Shown here: in pieces, positions 1 through 12,540 of the stretch
Layout: each line of letters begins with the position of its first letter
How positions within the stretch are numbered: the first letter of the stretch is position 1
Source of the DNA: Calliopsis andreniformis
Taxonomy: Eukaryota > Arthropoda > Insecta > Hymenoptera > Andrenidae
DNA length: 64,000 nt
Assembly (NCBI RefSeq): GCF_051401765.1
Contig: NW_027480423.1
Span: forward strand, 2,790,001 to 2,854,000
Direction: 5' to 3'
Position numbers and translations under genes: made by a program
Notes under the pieces: model-generated
Told to the model about the DNA's origin: nothing
What the model saw: the letters and a program-made list of their open reading frames with translations, nothing else
Databases searched by the model: none

Positions 1-106
1 TTCCATTGTATAAAACGTATAATTGCTACCGGTGTGAGAGTTATGGTCATTTCTACGTTCCGGGCAACCTAGGCTTCACTCTAGGGCGTTGCTCCACCAC
101 ATCGAA

Positions 107-985
107 TAGCTACCGCCTTAGAAGTCAACGCCAGAATCATAAAATACAGTATAAATACAGCAGTTTTTCCATTGTATAGCATGACCAATTGCAACCAGTG
201 CGAAAGTAACGATCATTTCGACGTTTCGGGCATCCTAGACCTAACTCTGAGGCGTTGCTCCACCAGATCGAAGAGTTAGGGTCTAAGAAGTCAACACCGG
301 AAGCATAAAATACATTATAAAAACAACAGCTTTGCCATCGTAGAAATCGAATAATTGCAACCTGTGTGAAGGTTATGGTCATATCTACGTTCCGGGCAAC
401 CTTGGCTTCACTGTAGGGTGTTGCCCCACCAGATCGAATAGGTAGGGCCTTAGAAGTCAACGCCCGAAGCATAAAATACAAAATAAACAGAACAGTTTTT
501 CCATTGTATAAAACGAATAATTGCTACCAGTGTAAAAGTTATGGTCATTTCTACGTTCCGGGCAACCTAGGCTTCACCCTAGGGCGTTCTTCCACCACAT
601 GGAATAGCTACGGCCTCAGAAGTCAACGCCTGAAGCATAAAATACATTAAAAATACAACAGTCTTTCCATCCTATAACAGGGATAATTGCAACCCGTGTG
701 AAAGTGATGGTCATTTGTACGTTCCAGGCAACCTAGGCTTCACTCTAGGGCGTTGTTCCACCAGATCGAATTGTTAGGGCCTAAGAAGTCAACGCCAGAA
801 GCATAAGATACATAATAAATATAACAGTTTTTCCATCGTATAGAATGAATAATAGCATCCAGTGTGAAAGTTATGGTCATTTCTACGTTCCGGGCAACCT
901 AGGCTTCACTCTAGGGCGTTGCTCCGCCAGATCAAACAGTTAGGGCCTTAGAAGTAAACGCCCGAAGCATAAAATACAAAATAAA
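107..985 (+). repeat. Duplicated 5.3-monomer block, copy A (partner 5591-6469)
   Basis: Starting at AATAGCTACCGCCTTAG, the sequence matches 5591-6469 at a constant offset of 5484 bp with only a few substitutions (for example ACTGTAGGG against AATGTAGGG, and CAGGGATAAT against CAGGAATAAT). Homology ends where this copy reads CAGCTTTTCCATCG and the partner CAGTTTTTCCATTG. It contains the diverged monomer at 167. The offset is 33 monomers plus 6 bp. Confidence 0.88.
167..332 (+). repeat. Diverged monomer subtype, copy 1 (subfamily I)
   Basis: This unit departs from its neighbours at many sites. It reads GTATAGCATGACCAATTGC, then GCGAAAGTAACGATCATTTC, then GACGTTTCGGGCATCCTAGA, CCTAACTCTGAGGCG and GAGTTAGGGTCTAAGAAG, with CAACACCGGAAGC at the end. 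The left CCTAGG arm of the dyad is CCTAGAC and the right arm is CTCTGAGG, so the hairpin is largely lost. On the reverse strand it removes stop codons and produces a 114-codon chance ORF ending in the next monomer. Its closest relative is the copy at 5651. Confidence 0.9.
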
Positions 986-1479
986 TAGAACAGCTTTTCC
1001 ATCGTATAAAACGAATAATTGCTACCGGTGTGAAAGTTATGGTCATTTCTACGTTCCGGGCAACCTAGGCTTAACCATAGGGCGTTGTTCCACCAGATGG
1101 AATAGTTAGGGCATAAGAAGTCAACGCCCGACGCATAGAATGCAATAAAGATGCAACAGTTTTTCCTTCGTATAAAAGGATTAATTGCAACCAGTTTGAA
1201 AGTGATGGTCATTTCTACGTTCCGGGCAAGCTAGGCTTCACCCTAGGGCGTGGTTCCACCAGATGGAATAGTTCTGGCAAAAGAAGTCAACGCCAGAAGC
1301 ATAAAATACTGCATAAATACAACAGATTTTCCATCGCATAAAACGAATAATAGCAACCAGTGTGAAAGTTATGGGCATTTCTACGTTCCGGGCTACCTAG
1401 GCTTCACCCTACGGCGTTGTTCCACCAGATCGAATAGTCAGGGCCTAAGAAGTCAGCGCCAGAAGCATAAAATACAATA

Positions 1480-2744
1480 TAAATATAACAGTTTTTCCAT
1501 CGTATAAAACGAATAATAGCAACCAGTGTGAAAGTTATGGTCATTCCTACGTTCCGGGCAACCTAGGCTTCACCCTAGGCCGTTGCCCCAACAGTTCGAA
1601 TAGTTAGTGCCTTAGAAGTCAACGGCCGAAGCATAAAATACAAAATAATTAGAACTGTTTTTCCATCGTATAAAACCAATAATTGCTACCGGTGTGAAAG
1701 TTATTTCCATTTCTACGTTCCGGGCAACCTAGGCTTCACCCTAGGGCGTTGATCCACAAGATGGAATAGTTAGGGCCTAAGAAGTCAACGCCAGAAGCAT
1801 AAAATACGATATAAGTACAACGGTTTTTCCATCTTATAAAATGTATAATCGCAAACATTGCGAAAGTAATGGACATTTCTACGTTCCGGGCAACCTAGGC
1901 GTCACTCTAGTGCGTTGCTCCACCACATCTAATAGCTACGGCCTCAGACGTCAACGACAGAGGCATAAAATACAATATAAATACAACAGTTTTTCCATCA
2001 TATAAAACGAATAATTGCAACCAGTATGAAAGCTATGGTCATTTCTACTTTCCGGGCAACCTAGGCTACACCCTAGGGCGTTGCTCCTACAGATTGAATA
2101 GTTAGGGCCTTAGAAGTCAATGCCCGAAGCATAAAATGCAATAAAAATACAACAGTTTTTCCATCATATAACAGGATTATTTGCAACCAGTTTGAAAGTG
2201 ATGGTAATTGCTACGTTCCGGGCAACGTAGGCTTCACTCTAGGGCGTTGCTCCACCAGATCGAATAGTTAGTGCCTTTGAAGTCAGCGCCAGAAGCATAA
2301 AATACAATATAAATGCAACAGTTTTTCCATCGTATAAAACGAATAATTGCAACCAGTATGAAAGATAACGTCATTTGTACTTTCCGGGCAACCTAGGCTT
2401 CACCCTAGGGCGTTGCGCCAACAGATCGAATAGTTAGGGCCTTAGAAGTCAACGCCGGAAGCATAAAATGCAATAAAAATACAACAGATTTTCCATCGTA
2501 TAAAAGCAATAACTGCAAACAGTGTGAAAGTACTGGTCATTTCTACGTTCCGGGTAACCTAGGCTCCACTCTAGGGCGTTGCTGCCCCAGATCGAACAGC
2601 TAGGGCCTAAGAAGGCAACGCCAGATGCATAAAATACAATATAAATCTAACAGTTTTTCCAACGTATAGAACGAATAATAGCAACCAGTGTGAAGGTTAA
2701 CGTCATTTCTGCTTTCCGGGCAACCTAGGCTTCACCCTAGGGCG
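1480..2744 (+). repeat. Duplicated 7.6-monomer block, copy A (partner 6963-8227)
   Basis: Matches 6963-8227 at offset 5483 bp. Shared private markers include CTAGGCCGTTGCCCCAACAG, GTTATTTCCATTTC, CAAACATTGCGAAAG and TTTCTGCTTTCCGGG. Together with 107-985 it belongs to one ~33-monomer-spaced duplication interrupted by about three non-matching monomers (985-1480 and 6469-6963). Confidence 0.88.
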
Positions 2745-4807
2745 TCGCTCCAACAGATTGAATAGATAGGGCCTTAGAAGCCAACGCCCGACGCATAGAA
2801 TGCAATAAAAATGCAACAGTTTTTCCATCCTATAAAAGGATTAATTGCAACCAGTTTGAAAGTGATGGTCATTTCGACGTTCCGGGCAACCTAGGCTTCA
2901 CCCTAGGGCGTTGTTCCACCAGATGGAATAGTCAGGGCATAAGATAAGAAGTCAACGCCAGAAGCATAAAATACGGTATAAATACAACAGCTTTTCCATC
3001 GCATAAAACGAATAATAGCAAATAGTGTGAAACTTATGGGCATTTCTACGTTCCGGGCAACCTAGGCTTCACTCTACGGCGTTGTTCCACCAGATCGAGT
3101 AGTTAGTGCCTAAGAAGTCAGCGCCAGAAGCATAAAATACAATATTAATATAACAGTTTTTCCATCGTATAAAACGAATAATAGCAACCAGTGTGAAAGT
3201 TATGGTCATTCCTACGTTCCGGGCAACCTAGGCTTCACCCTATGGCGTTGCTCCACCACATCTAATAGCTACGGCCTTAGACGTCAACGACAGAAGCATA
3301 AAATACAAAATAAATAGAACAGTTTTTCCATCGTATAAAACGAATAATTGCTACCGGTGTGAAAGCTGTGGTCATTTCTACGTTCCGGGCAACCTAGGCT
3401 TCACCATATGGCGTTGTTCCACCTGATGGAATAGTTAGGGCATAAGAAGTCAACGCCAGAAGCGTAAAATACAATATAAATACAACAGTTTTTCAATCGT
3501 ATAAAACGAGTAATTGCAACCAGTACGAAAGTTAACGTCATTTCTATGTTCCGCGCAACCTAGGCTTCACCCTAGGGCGTTGCTCCAACAGGTTGAATAG
3601 TTAGGGCCTTAGAAGTCAACGCCGGAAGCATAAAATGCAATAAAAATACATCAGTTTTTCCATCGTATAAAAGGATTAATTGCAAACAGTTCGAATGTGA
3701 TGGTCACTTCTACGTTCCGGGCAACCTAGGCTTTACTCTAGGGCGTTGTTCCACCAGATCGAATTGTTAGGGCCTAAGAAGTCAACGCCAGAAGCATAAG
3801 ATACAATATATATATAACAGTTTTTCCATCGTATAGAACGAATAATAACATCCAGTGTGAAAGTTATGGTCATTTCTACGTTCCGGGCAACCTAGGCTTC
3901 ACTCTAGGGCGTTGCTCCAACAGATCGAATAGTTAGGGCTTTAGAAGTCAACGCCGGAAGCATAAAATGCAATAAAAATACAACAGTTTTTCCATCGTAT
4001 AACAGGAATATTTGCAACCAGTTTGAAAGTGATGGTAATTGCTACGTTCCGGGCAACTTAGGCTTCACTCTAGGGCGTTGCTTCAACAGATTGAATATTT
4101 AGGGCCTTAGAAGTCAACGCCCGAAGCATAAAATACAAAATAAATACAACAGTTTTTCCATCGTATAAAACGAATAATTGCTACCGGTGTGAAAGTTATG
4201 GTCATTTCTACGTTCCGGGCAACCTAGGCTTTACCATAGGGCGTTGTTCCACCAGATGGAATAGTTAGGGCATAAGAAGTCAACGCCAGAAGCATAAAAT
4301 ACAATATAAATATAACTGTTTTTCGATCGTGTAAAACGAATAATTTCATCCAGTGTGAATGTTATGGTCATTTCTACATTCCGAGCAATCTAGGCTTCAC
4401 TCTAGGTGGTTGATCCACCAGATAGAATAGTGAGGGCCTTAGAAGTCAACGCCAGGAGCATAAAATTCAATAAAGATGCAACAGCTTTTCCATCATATAA
4501 AACGAATAATTGCAACCAGTATGAAAGCTATGGTCATTTCTACTTCACGGGCAACCTAGGCTACACCCTAGGGCGTTGTTCCTACAGATTGAATAGTTAG
4601 GGCCTTAGAAGTCAATGCCCGAAGCATAAAATGCAATAAAAATAAAACAGTTTTTCCATCATATAACAGGAATATTTGCAACCACTTTGAAAGTGATGGT
4701 CACTTCTACGTTCCGGGCAACCTAGGCTTCACTCTAGGGCGTTGCTCCACCAGATCGAATAGCTAGGGCCTTAGACGTCACCGCCCGAAGCATAAAATAC
4801 AAAATAA
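2744..4807 (+). repeat. Three-copy ~2 kb block, copy A
   Basis: Matches 9676-11618 (offset 6812 falling to 6811) from about 2864, and 31301-33198 (offset 28557, then 28391) from 2744. Shared private marks are the 5 bp tandem duplication ATAAGATAAG at 2939-2948, CTGATGGAATAG, GAAAGCTGTGG, TTTCGATCGTGTAAAACG and GCCAGGAGCATAAAATTC. Beyond 4807 the copies diverge (AAATAAACAG against AAATAAATAG). Confidence 0.88.
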
Positions 4808-5590
4808 ACAGAACAGTTTTTCCATTGTATAAAACGAATAATTGCTACCAGTGTAAAAGTTATGGTCATTTCTACGTTCCGGGCAACCTAGGCTTCACCC
4901 TAGGGCGTTGTTCCACCAGATCGAATAGTTAGGGTCCAAGAAGTCTACGCCCGAAGCATAAAATACAATAAATATACAAGAGTTTTTCCATCGTATATCA
5001 GGAATAATTGCAACCAGTATGAAAGTTAACGTCATTTCTACTTTCCAGGCAACCTAGGCTTCACCCTAGGGCGCTGCTCCAACAGATTGAATAGTTAGGG
5101 TCTAAGAAGTCTACGCCCGAAGCATAAAATACAATAAATATACAAGAGTTTTTCCATCGTATATCAGGAATAATTGCAACCAGTATGAAAGTTAACGTCA
5201 TTTCTACTTTCCGGGCAACCTAGGCTTCACCCTAGGGCGCTGCTCCAACAGATTGAATAGTTAGGGCCTTAGAAGTCAACACCCGAAGCATAAAATACAA
5301 AATAAATAGAACAGCTTTTCCATCGTATAAAACGAATAATTGCTACCGGTGTGAAAGTTATGGTCATTTCTACGTTCCGGGCGACCTAGGCTTCACCATA
5401 GGGCGTTGTTCCACCAGATGGAATAGTTAGGGCATAAGAAAGTCAACGCCAGAAGCATAAAATACAATATAAATACAACAGTTTTTCAATCGTATAAAAC
5501 GAGTAATTGCAACCAGTATGAAAGTTAACGTCATTTCTACTTTTCGGGCAACCTAGGCTTCACCCTAGGGCGTTGCTCCAACAGATTGAA

Positions 5591-6469
5591 TAGCTACCGC
5601 CTTAGAAGTCAACGCCAGAATCATAAAATACAGTATAAATACAGCAGTTTTTCCATTGTATAGCATGACCAATTGCAACCAGTGCGAAAGTAACGATCAT
5701 TTCGACGTTTCGGGCATCCTAGACCTAACCCTGAGGCGTTGCTCCACCAGATCGAAGAGTTAGGGTCTAAGAAGTCAACACCGGAAGCATAAAATACATT
5801 ATAAAAACAACAGCTTTGCCATCGTAGAAATCGAATAATTGCAACCTGTGTGAAGGTTATGGTCATATCTACGTTCCGGGCAACCTTGGCTTCAATGTAG
5901 GGTGTTGCCCCACCAGATCGAATAGGTAGGGCCTTAGAAGTCAACGCCCGAAGCATAAAATACAAAATAAACAGAACAGTTTTTCCATTGTATAAAACGA
6001 ATAATTGCTACCAGTGTAAAAGTTATGGTCATTTCTACGTTCCGGGCAACCTAGGCTTCACCCTAGGGCGTTCTTCCACCACATGGAATAGCTACGGCCT
6101 CAGAAGTCAACGCCTGAAGCATAAAATACATTAAAAATACAACAGTCTTTCCATCCTATAACAGGAATAATTGCAACCCGTGTGAAAGTGATGGTCATTT
6201 GTACGTTCCAGGCAACCTAGGCTTCACTCTAGGGCGTTGTTCCACCAGATCGAATTGTTAGGGCCTAAGAAGTCAACGCCAGAAGCATAAGATACATAAT
6301 AAATATAACAGTTTTTCCATCGTATAGAATGAATAATAGCATCCAGTGTGAAAGTTATGGTCATTTCTACGTTCCGGGCAACCTAGGCTTCACTCTAGGG
6401 CGTTGCTCCGCCAGATCAAACAGTTAGGGCCTTAGAAGTAAACGCCCGAAGCATAAAATACAAAATAAA
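5591..6469 (+). repeat. Duplicated 5.3-monomer block, copy B (partner 107-985)
   Basis: Counterpart of the block at 107-985, same monomer order. Upstream of the junction (GATTGAATAGCTACCGCC) the neighbours are unrelated to those of copy A, so the boundary falls inside a monomer, as expected for recombination between misaligned repeats. Confidence 0.88.
5651..5816 (+). repeat. Diverged monomer subtype, copy 2 (subfamily I)
   Basis: Near-identical to the copy at 167-332, offset 5484 bp; one visible change is CTAACCCTGAGG for CTAACTCTGAGG. It lies inside the 5591-6469 duplicated block. Confidence 0.9.
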
Positions 6470-6875
6470 CAGAACAGTTTTTCCATTGAATAAAACGAGT
6501 AATTGCTACCAGTGTAAAAGTTATGGTCATTTCTACGTTCCTGCCAACCTAGGCTTCACCCTAGGGCGTTGTTCCACCAGATCGAATAGTTAGGGCCTAA
6601 GAAGTGAACGCCAGCAGCATAAAATACAATATAAATACAACAGTTTTTCCATCATATAAAACGTGTAATTGCAACCAGTATGAAAGTTGTGGTCATTTCT
6701 ACTTTCCGGGCAACCTAGGCTTCACCCTAGGGCGTTGCTCCAACAGATTGAAAGTTAGGGCCTTAGAAGTCTACGCCGGAAGCATAAAATGCAATAAAAA
6801 TACAACAGTTTTTCCGTCGTATAAAAGGATTAATTGCAACCAGTTTGAAAGTGATGGTCATTTCTACGTTCCGGG

Positions 6876-6902
6876 CAACCTAGGCTTCACCCTAGGGCGT
6901 TG
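6876..6902. other. Intra-monomer dyad (potential hairpin), representative copy
   Basis: CCTAGG at 6879-6884 and CCTAGG at 6891-6896 flank the 6 nt spacer CTTCAC. Because CCTAGG is its own reverse complement, the arms can pair as a 6 bp stem. CAA at 6876-6878 can extend it with TTG at 6900-6902 across a 3 nt GCG bulge. Nearly every monomer carries a version of this element. The left arm is usually intact, while the right arm varies (CCCTAGG, CTCTAGG, CGCTAGG, CCATAGG, CCCAGGT). Dyad symmetry and non-B DNA have been proposed as features of centromeric satellites lacking a CENP-B box; whether this element does anything is inference. Confidence 0.6.
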
Positions 6903-6962
6903 TTCCACCAGATGGAATAGTTAGGGCATAAGAAGTCAACGCCAGAAGCATAAAATACTGTA

Positions 6963-8227
6963 TAAATATAACAGTTTTTCCATCGTATAAAACGAATAAT
7001 AGCAACCAGTGTGAAAGTTATGGTCATTCCTACGTTCCGGGCAACCTAGGCTTCACCCTAGGCCGTTGCCCCAACAGTTCGAATAGTTAGTGCCTTAGAA
7101 GTCAACGGCCGAAGCATAAAATACAAAATAATTAGAACTGTTTTTCCATCGTATAAAACCAATAATTGCTACCGGTGTGAAAGTTATTTCCATTTCTACG
7201 TTCCGGGCAACCTAGGCTTCACCCTAGGGCGTTGATCCACAAGATGGAATAGTTAGGGCCTAAGAAGTCAACGCCAGAAGCATAAAATACGATATAAGTA
7301 CAACGGTTTTTCCATCTTATAAAATGTATAATCGCAAACATTGCGAAAGTAATGGACATTTCTACGTTCCGGGCAACCTGGGCGTCACTCTAGTGCGTTG
7401 CTCCACCACATCTAATAGCTACGGCCTCAGACGTCAACGACAGAGGCATAAAATACAATATAAATACAACAGTTTTTCCATCATATAAAACGAATAATTG
7501 CAACCAGTATGAAAGCTATGGTCATTTCTACTTTACGGGCAACCTAGGCTACACCCTAGGGCGTTGCTCCTACAGATTGAATAGTTAGGGCCTTAGAAGT
7601 CAATGCCCGAAGCATAAAATGCAATAAAAATACAACAGTTTTTCCATCATATAACAGGATTATTTGCAACCAGTTTGAAAGTGATGGTAATTGCTACGTT
7701 CCGGGCAACGTAGGCTTCACTCTAGGGCGTTGCTCCACCAGATCGAATAGTTAGTGCCTTTGAAGTCAGCGCCAGAAGCATAAAATACAATATAAATGCA
7801 ACAGTTTTTCCATCGTATAAAACGAATAATTGCAACCAGTATGAAAGATAACGTCACTTCTACTTTCCGGGCAACCTAGGCTTCACCCTAGGGCGTTGCG
7901 CCAACAGATCGAATAGTTAGGGCCTTAGAAGTCAACGCCGGAAGCATAAAATGCAATAAAAATACAACAGATTTTCTATCGTATAAAAGCAATAACTGCA
8001 AACAGTGTGAAAGTACTGGTCATTTCTACGTTCCGGGTAACCTAGGCTCCACTCTAGGGCGTTGCTGCCCCAGATCGAACAGCTAGGGCCTAAGAAGGCA
8101 ACGCCAGATGCATAAAATACAATATAAATCTAACAGTTTTTCCAACGTATAGAACGAATAATAGCAACCAGTGTGAAGGTTAACGTCATTTCTGCTTTCC
8201 GGGCAACCTAGGCTTCACCCTAGGGCG
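6963..8227 (+). repeat. Duplicated 7.6-monomer block, copy B (partner 1480-2744)
   Basis: Same ordered set of marked monomers as 1480-2744. Small differences: AACCTGGGCG for AACCTAGGCG, and GTCACTTCTACTTTCC for GTCATTTGTACTTTCC. Homology ends at the GGCGTTGCTCCACC / GGCGTCGCTCCAAC difference. Confidence 0.88.
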
Positions 8228-9675
8228 TTGCTCCACCAGATCGAATAGTTAGGGCCTTAGAAGTCAACGCCAGAAGCATAAAATACAATAAAGATGCAAC
8301 AGCTTTTCCGTCGTATAAAACGAATAATTTCAACCAGTGTGAATGTTATGGTCATTTTTACATTCCGAGCAACCTAGGCTTCACTCTAGGGCGTTGATCC
8401 ACAAGATAGAATAGTTAGGGCCTTAGAAGTCAACGCCCGAAGCATAAAATACAATATAAATATAACAGTTTTTCCATCGTATAAAACGAATAATAGCAGC
8501 CAGTGTGAAAGTTATGGTCATTCCTACGTTCCGGGCAACGTAGGCTTCACCCTAGGGCGTTGCTCCAACAGATCGAATAGTTAGTGCCTTAGAAGTCAAC
8601 GGCCGAAGCATAAAATACAAAATAAATAGAACTGTGTTTCCATCGTATAAAAGGATTAATTGCAACCAGTTCGAAAGTGATGGTCACTTCTACGTTCCGG
8701 GCAACCTAGGCTTTACTCTAGGGCGTTGTTCCACCAGATCGAATTGTTAGGGCCTAAGAAGTCAACGCCAGAAGCATAAGATACAATATATATATAACAG
8801 TTTTTCTATCGTATAGAACGAATAATAGCATCCAGTGTGAAAGTTATGGTCATTTCTACGTTCCGGGCAACCTAGGCTTCACTCCAGGGCGTTGCTCCAA
8901 CAGATCGAATAGGTAGAGCCTTAGAAGTCAACGGCCGAAAGCATAAAATACAAAATAAATAGAACTGTTTTTCCATCGTATAAAACGAATAATTGCTACC
9001 GGTGTGAAAGTTATTTCCATTTCTACGTTGCGGGCAACCTAGGCTTCACCCTAGGGCGTTGTTCCACCACATGGAATAGTTAGGGCATAAGAAGTCAACG
9101 CCAGAAGCATAAAAGACGATATAAGTACAACAGTTTTTCCATCGTATAAAATGTATAATTGCAAACATTGCGAAAGTAATGGTCATTTCTACGTTCCGGG
9201 CAACCTAGGCGTCACTCTAGTGCGTTGTTCCACCACATCTAGTAGCTACGGCCTTAGACGTCAACGACAGAAGCATAAAATACAATATAAATACAACAGT
9301 TTTTCCATCATATAAAACGAATAATTGTAACCAGTATGAAAGCTATGGTCATTTCTACTTTACGGGCAACCTAGGCTACACCCTAGGGCGTTGCTCCTAC
9401 AGATTGAATAGTTAGCGCCTTAGAAGTCAATGCCCGAAGCATAAAATGCAATAAAAATACAACAGTTTTTCCATCGTATAACAGGAATATTTGCAACCAG
9501 TTTGAAAGTGATGGTAATTGCTACGTTCCGGGCAACTTAGGCTTCACTCTAGGGCGTTGCTTCAACAGATTGAATATTTAGGGCCTTAGAAGTCAACGCC
9601 CGAAGCATAAAATACAAAATAAATAGAACAGTTTTTCCATCGTATAAAACGAATAATTGCTACCGGTGTGAAAGT
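8228..9675 (+). repeat. Satellite monomers linking two duplicated blocks
   Basis: Nine or so monomers between larger blocks. Pieces resemble other places: about 8640-8900 resembles 3660-3920, and about 8940-9290 resembles 30860-31180 (shared GTTATTTCCATTTC and CATCTAGTAGCTACGG). One unit carries an extra A in GGCCGAAAGCATAA near 8935. Nothing other than satellite is present. Confidence 0.8.
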
Positions 9676-11618
9676 TATGGTCATTTCGACGTTCCGGGCA
9701 ACCTAGGCTTCACCCTAGGGCGTTGTTCCACCAGATGGAATAGTCAGGGCATAAGATAAGAAGTCAACGCCAGAAGCATAAAATACGGTATAAATACAAC
9801 AGCTTTTCCATCGCATAAAACGAATAATAGCAAATAGTGTGAAACTTATGGGCATTTCTACGTTCCGGGCAACCTAGGCTTCACTCTACGGCGTTGTTCC
9901 ACCAGATCGAGTAGTTAGTGCCTAAGAAGTCAGCGCCAGAAGCATAAAATACAATATTAATATAACAGTTTTTCCATCGTATAAAGGAATAATAGCAACC
10001 AGTGTGAAAGTTATGGTCATTCCTACGTTCCGGGCAACCTAGGCTTCACCCTATGGCGTTGCTCCACCACATCTAATAGCTACGGCCTTAGACGTCAACG
10101 ACAGAAGCATAAAATACAAAATAAATAGAACAGTTTTTCCATCGTATAAAACGAATAATTGCTACCGGTGTGAAAGCTGTGGTCATTTCTACGTTCCGGG
10201 CAACCTAGGCTTCACCATATGGCGTTGTTCCACCTGATGGAATAGTTAGGGCATAAGAAGTCAACGCCAGAAGCGTAAAATACAATATAAATACAACAGT
10301 TTTTCAATCGTATAAAACGAGTAATTGCAACCAGTACGAAAGTTAACGTCATTTCTATGTTCCGCGCAACCTAGGCTTCACCCTAGGGCGTTGCTCCAAC
10401 AGGATGAATAGTTAGGGCCTTAGAAGTCCACGCCGGAAGCATAAAATGCAATAAAAATACATCAGTTTTTCCATCGTATAAAAGGATTAATTGCAAACAG
10501 TTCGAATGTGATGGTCACTTCTACGTTCCGGGCAACCTAGGCTTTACTCTAGGGCGTTGTTCCACCAGATCGAATTGTTAGGGCCTAAGAAGTCAACGCC
10601 AGAAGCATAAGATACAATATATATATAACAGTTTTTCCATCGTATAGAACGAATAATAACATCCAGTGTGAAAGTTATGGTCATTTCTACGTTCCGGGCA
10701 ACCTAGGCTTCACTCTAGGGCGTTGCTCCAACAGATCGAATAGTTAGGGCTTTAGAAGTCAACGCCGGAAGCATAAAATGCAATAAAAATACAACAGTTT
10801 TTCCATCGTATAACAGGAATATTTGCAACCAGTTTGAAAGTGATGGTAATTGCTACGTTCCGGGCAACTTAGGCTTCACTCTAGGGCGTTGCTTCAACAG
10901 ATTGAATATTTAGGGCCTTAGAAGTCAACGCCCGAAGCATAAAATACAAAATAAATAGAACAGTTTTTCCATCGTATAAAACGAATAATTGCTACCGGTG
11001 TGAAAGTTATGGTCATTTCTACGTTCCGGGCAACCTAGGCTTTACCATAGGGCGTTGTTCCACCAGATGGAATAGTTAGGGCATAAGAAGTCAACGCCAG
11101 AAGCATAAAATACAATATAAATATAACTGTTTTTCGATCGTGTAAAACGAATAATTTCATCCAGTGTGAATGTTATGGTCATTTCTACATTCCGAGCAAC
11201 CTAGGCTTCACTCTAGGTCGTTGGTCCACCAGATAGAATAGTGAGGGCCTTAGAAGTCAACGCCAGGAGCATAAAATTCAATAAAGATGCAACAGCTTTT
11301 CAATCATATAAAACGAATAATTGCAACCAGTATGAAAGCTATGGTCATTTCTACTTCACGGGCAACCTAGGCTACACCCTAGGGCGTTGTTCCTACAGAT
11401 TGAATAGTTAGGGCCTTAGAAGTCAATGCCCGAAGCATAAAATGCAATAAAAATAAAACAGTTTTTCCATCATATAACAGGAATATTTGCAACCACTTTG
11501 AAAGTGATGGTCACTTCTACGTTCCGGGCAACCTAGGCTTCACTCTAGGGCGTTGCTCCACCAGATCGAATAGCTAGGGCCTTAGACGTCAACGCCCGAA
11601 GCATAAAATACAAAATAA
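9676..11618 (+). repeat. Three-copy ~2 kb block, copy B
   Basis: Counterpart of 2864-4807, carrying the ATAAGATAAG duplication at 9751-9760. It has a 1 bp loss near 9984 (GTATAAAGGAATAATAGC), which explains the offset change from 6812 to 6811. Confidence 0.88.
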
Positions 11619-12082
11619 ATAGTACAGTTTTTCCATTGCATAAAACGTATAATTGCTACCGGTGTGAATGTTATGGTCATTTCTACGTTCCAGGCAACCT
11701 AGGCTTCACCCCAGGTCGTTGTTCCACCAGATGGAATAGTTAGGGCATTAGAAGTCAACGCCCGAAGTATAAAATACAAAATAAATAGAACAGTTTTTCC
11801 ATCGTATAAAACTAATAATTTCAACCAGTGTGAAAGTAATGGGCATTTCTACGTTCCGGACAACCTAGGCTTCACTCTAGGGCGTTGCTCCACCACATCG
11901 AATGGCTACGGCCTTAGAAGCCAACGCCAGAAGCATAAAATACAATAAATATACAAGAGCTTTTCCATCGTATATCAGGAATAATTGCAACCAGTGTGAA
12001 AGTGATGGTCATTTCTACGTTCCGGGCAACGTAGGATTCACTCTAGGGTGTTGTTCCAACAGATCGAACACTTAGGGCCTAA

Positions 12083-12540
12083 GAAGACACCGCCAGAAGC
12101 ATAAAATACAATATAAATATAACAGTTTTTCCATCGTATAAAACGAATAATAGCAACCAGTGTGAAAGTTATGGTCATTCCTACGTTCCGGGCAACCTAG
12201 GCTTCACCCTATGGCGTTGCTCCACCACATCTAATAGCTACGGCCTTAGACGTCAACGACAGAAGCATAAAATACAAAATAAATAGAACAGTTTTTCCAT
12301 CGTATAAAACGAATAATTGCTACCGGTGTGAAAGCTGTGGTCATTTCTACGTTCCGGGCAACCTAGGCTTCACCATATGGCGTTGTTCCACCTGATGGAA
12401 TAGTTAGGGCATAAGAAGTCAACGCCAGAAGCGTAAAATACAATATAAATACAACAGTTTTTCAATCGTATAAAACGAGTAATTGCAACCAGTACGAAAG
12501 TTAACGTCATTTCTATGTTCCGCGCAACCTAGGCTTCACC
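12083..12540 (+). repeat. 2.7-monomer segment copied from the 9.9-10.4 kb interval
   Basis: Carries the markers CCTATGGCGTTGCTCC, CATCTAATAGCTACGG, GAAAGCTGTGG and CTATGTTCCGCGCAACC in the same order as 9925-10382 (and 3.1-3.6 kb, 31.7-32.1 kb). Offset from the 10 kb copy is 2158 bp, 13 monomers. It stops within a monomer at CCAGGTCG / CCTAGGGCG. Confidence 0.8.

Noticed and set aside
109..125. TTAGGG hexamers in most monomers (as GTTAGGGCCT), suggesting telomeric repeats
   Set aside because: Only one hexamer per 166 bp and never in tandem. It is part of the monomer, not telomere sequence.
137..481. Reverse-strand ORF of 114 codons, repeated at 5621-5965, with 85-90 codon relatives at 28184, 56219, 57727 and 61876
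   Set aside because: All but the 61876 ORF cover the diverged satellite monomer read backwards, and that one covers the GTCCAATTC variant. The frame shifts one base per 166 bp unit, the ORFs end within about two monomers, and similarity between copies is explained by DNA duplication. No start context, domain or codon pattern supports a gene.
6604..6924. Forward ORF of 106 codons, and a 103-codon one at 28591
   Set aside because: Satellite in two successive frames of adjacent monomers. The peptide contains the same translated monomer twice in slightly different form, as expected for a repeat without selection for coding.
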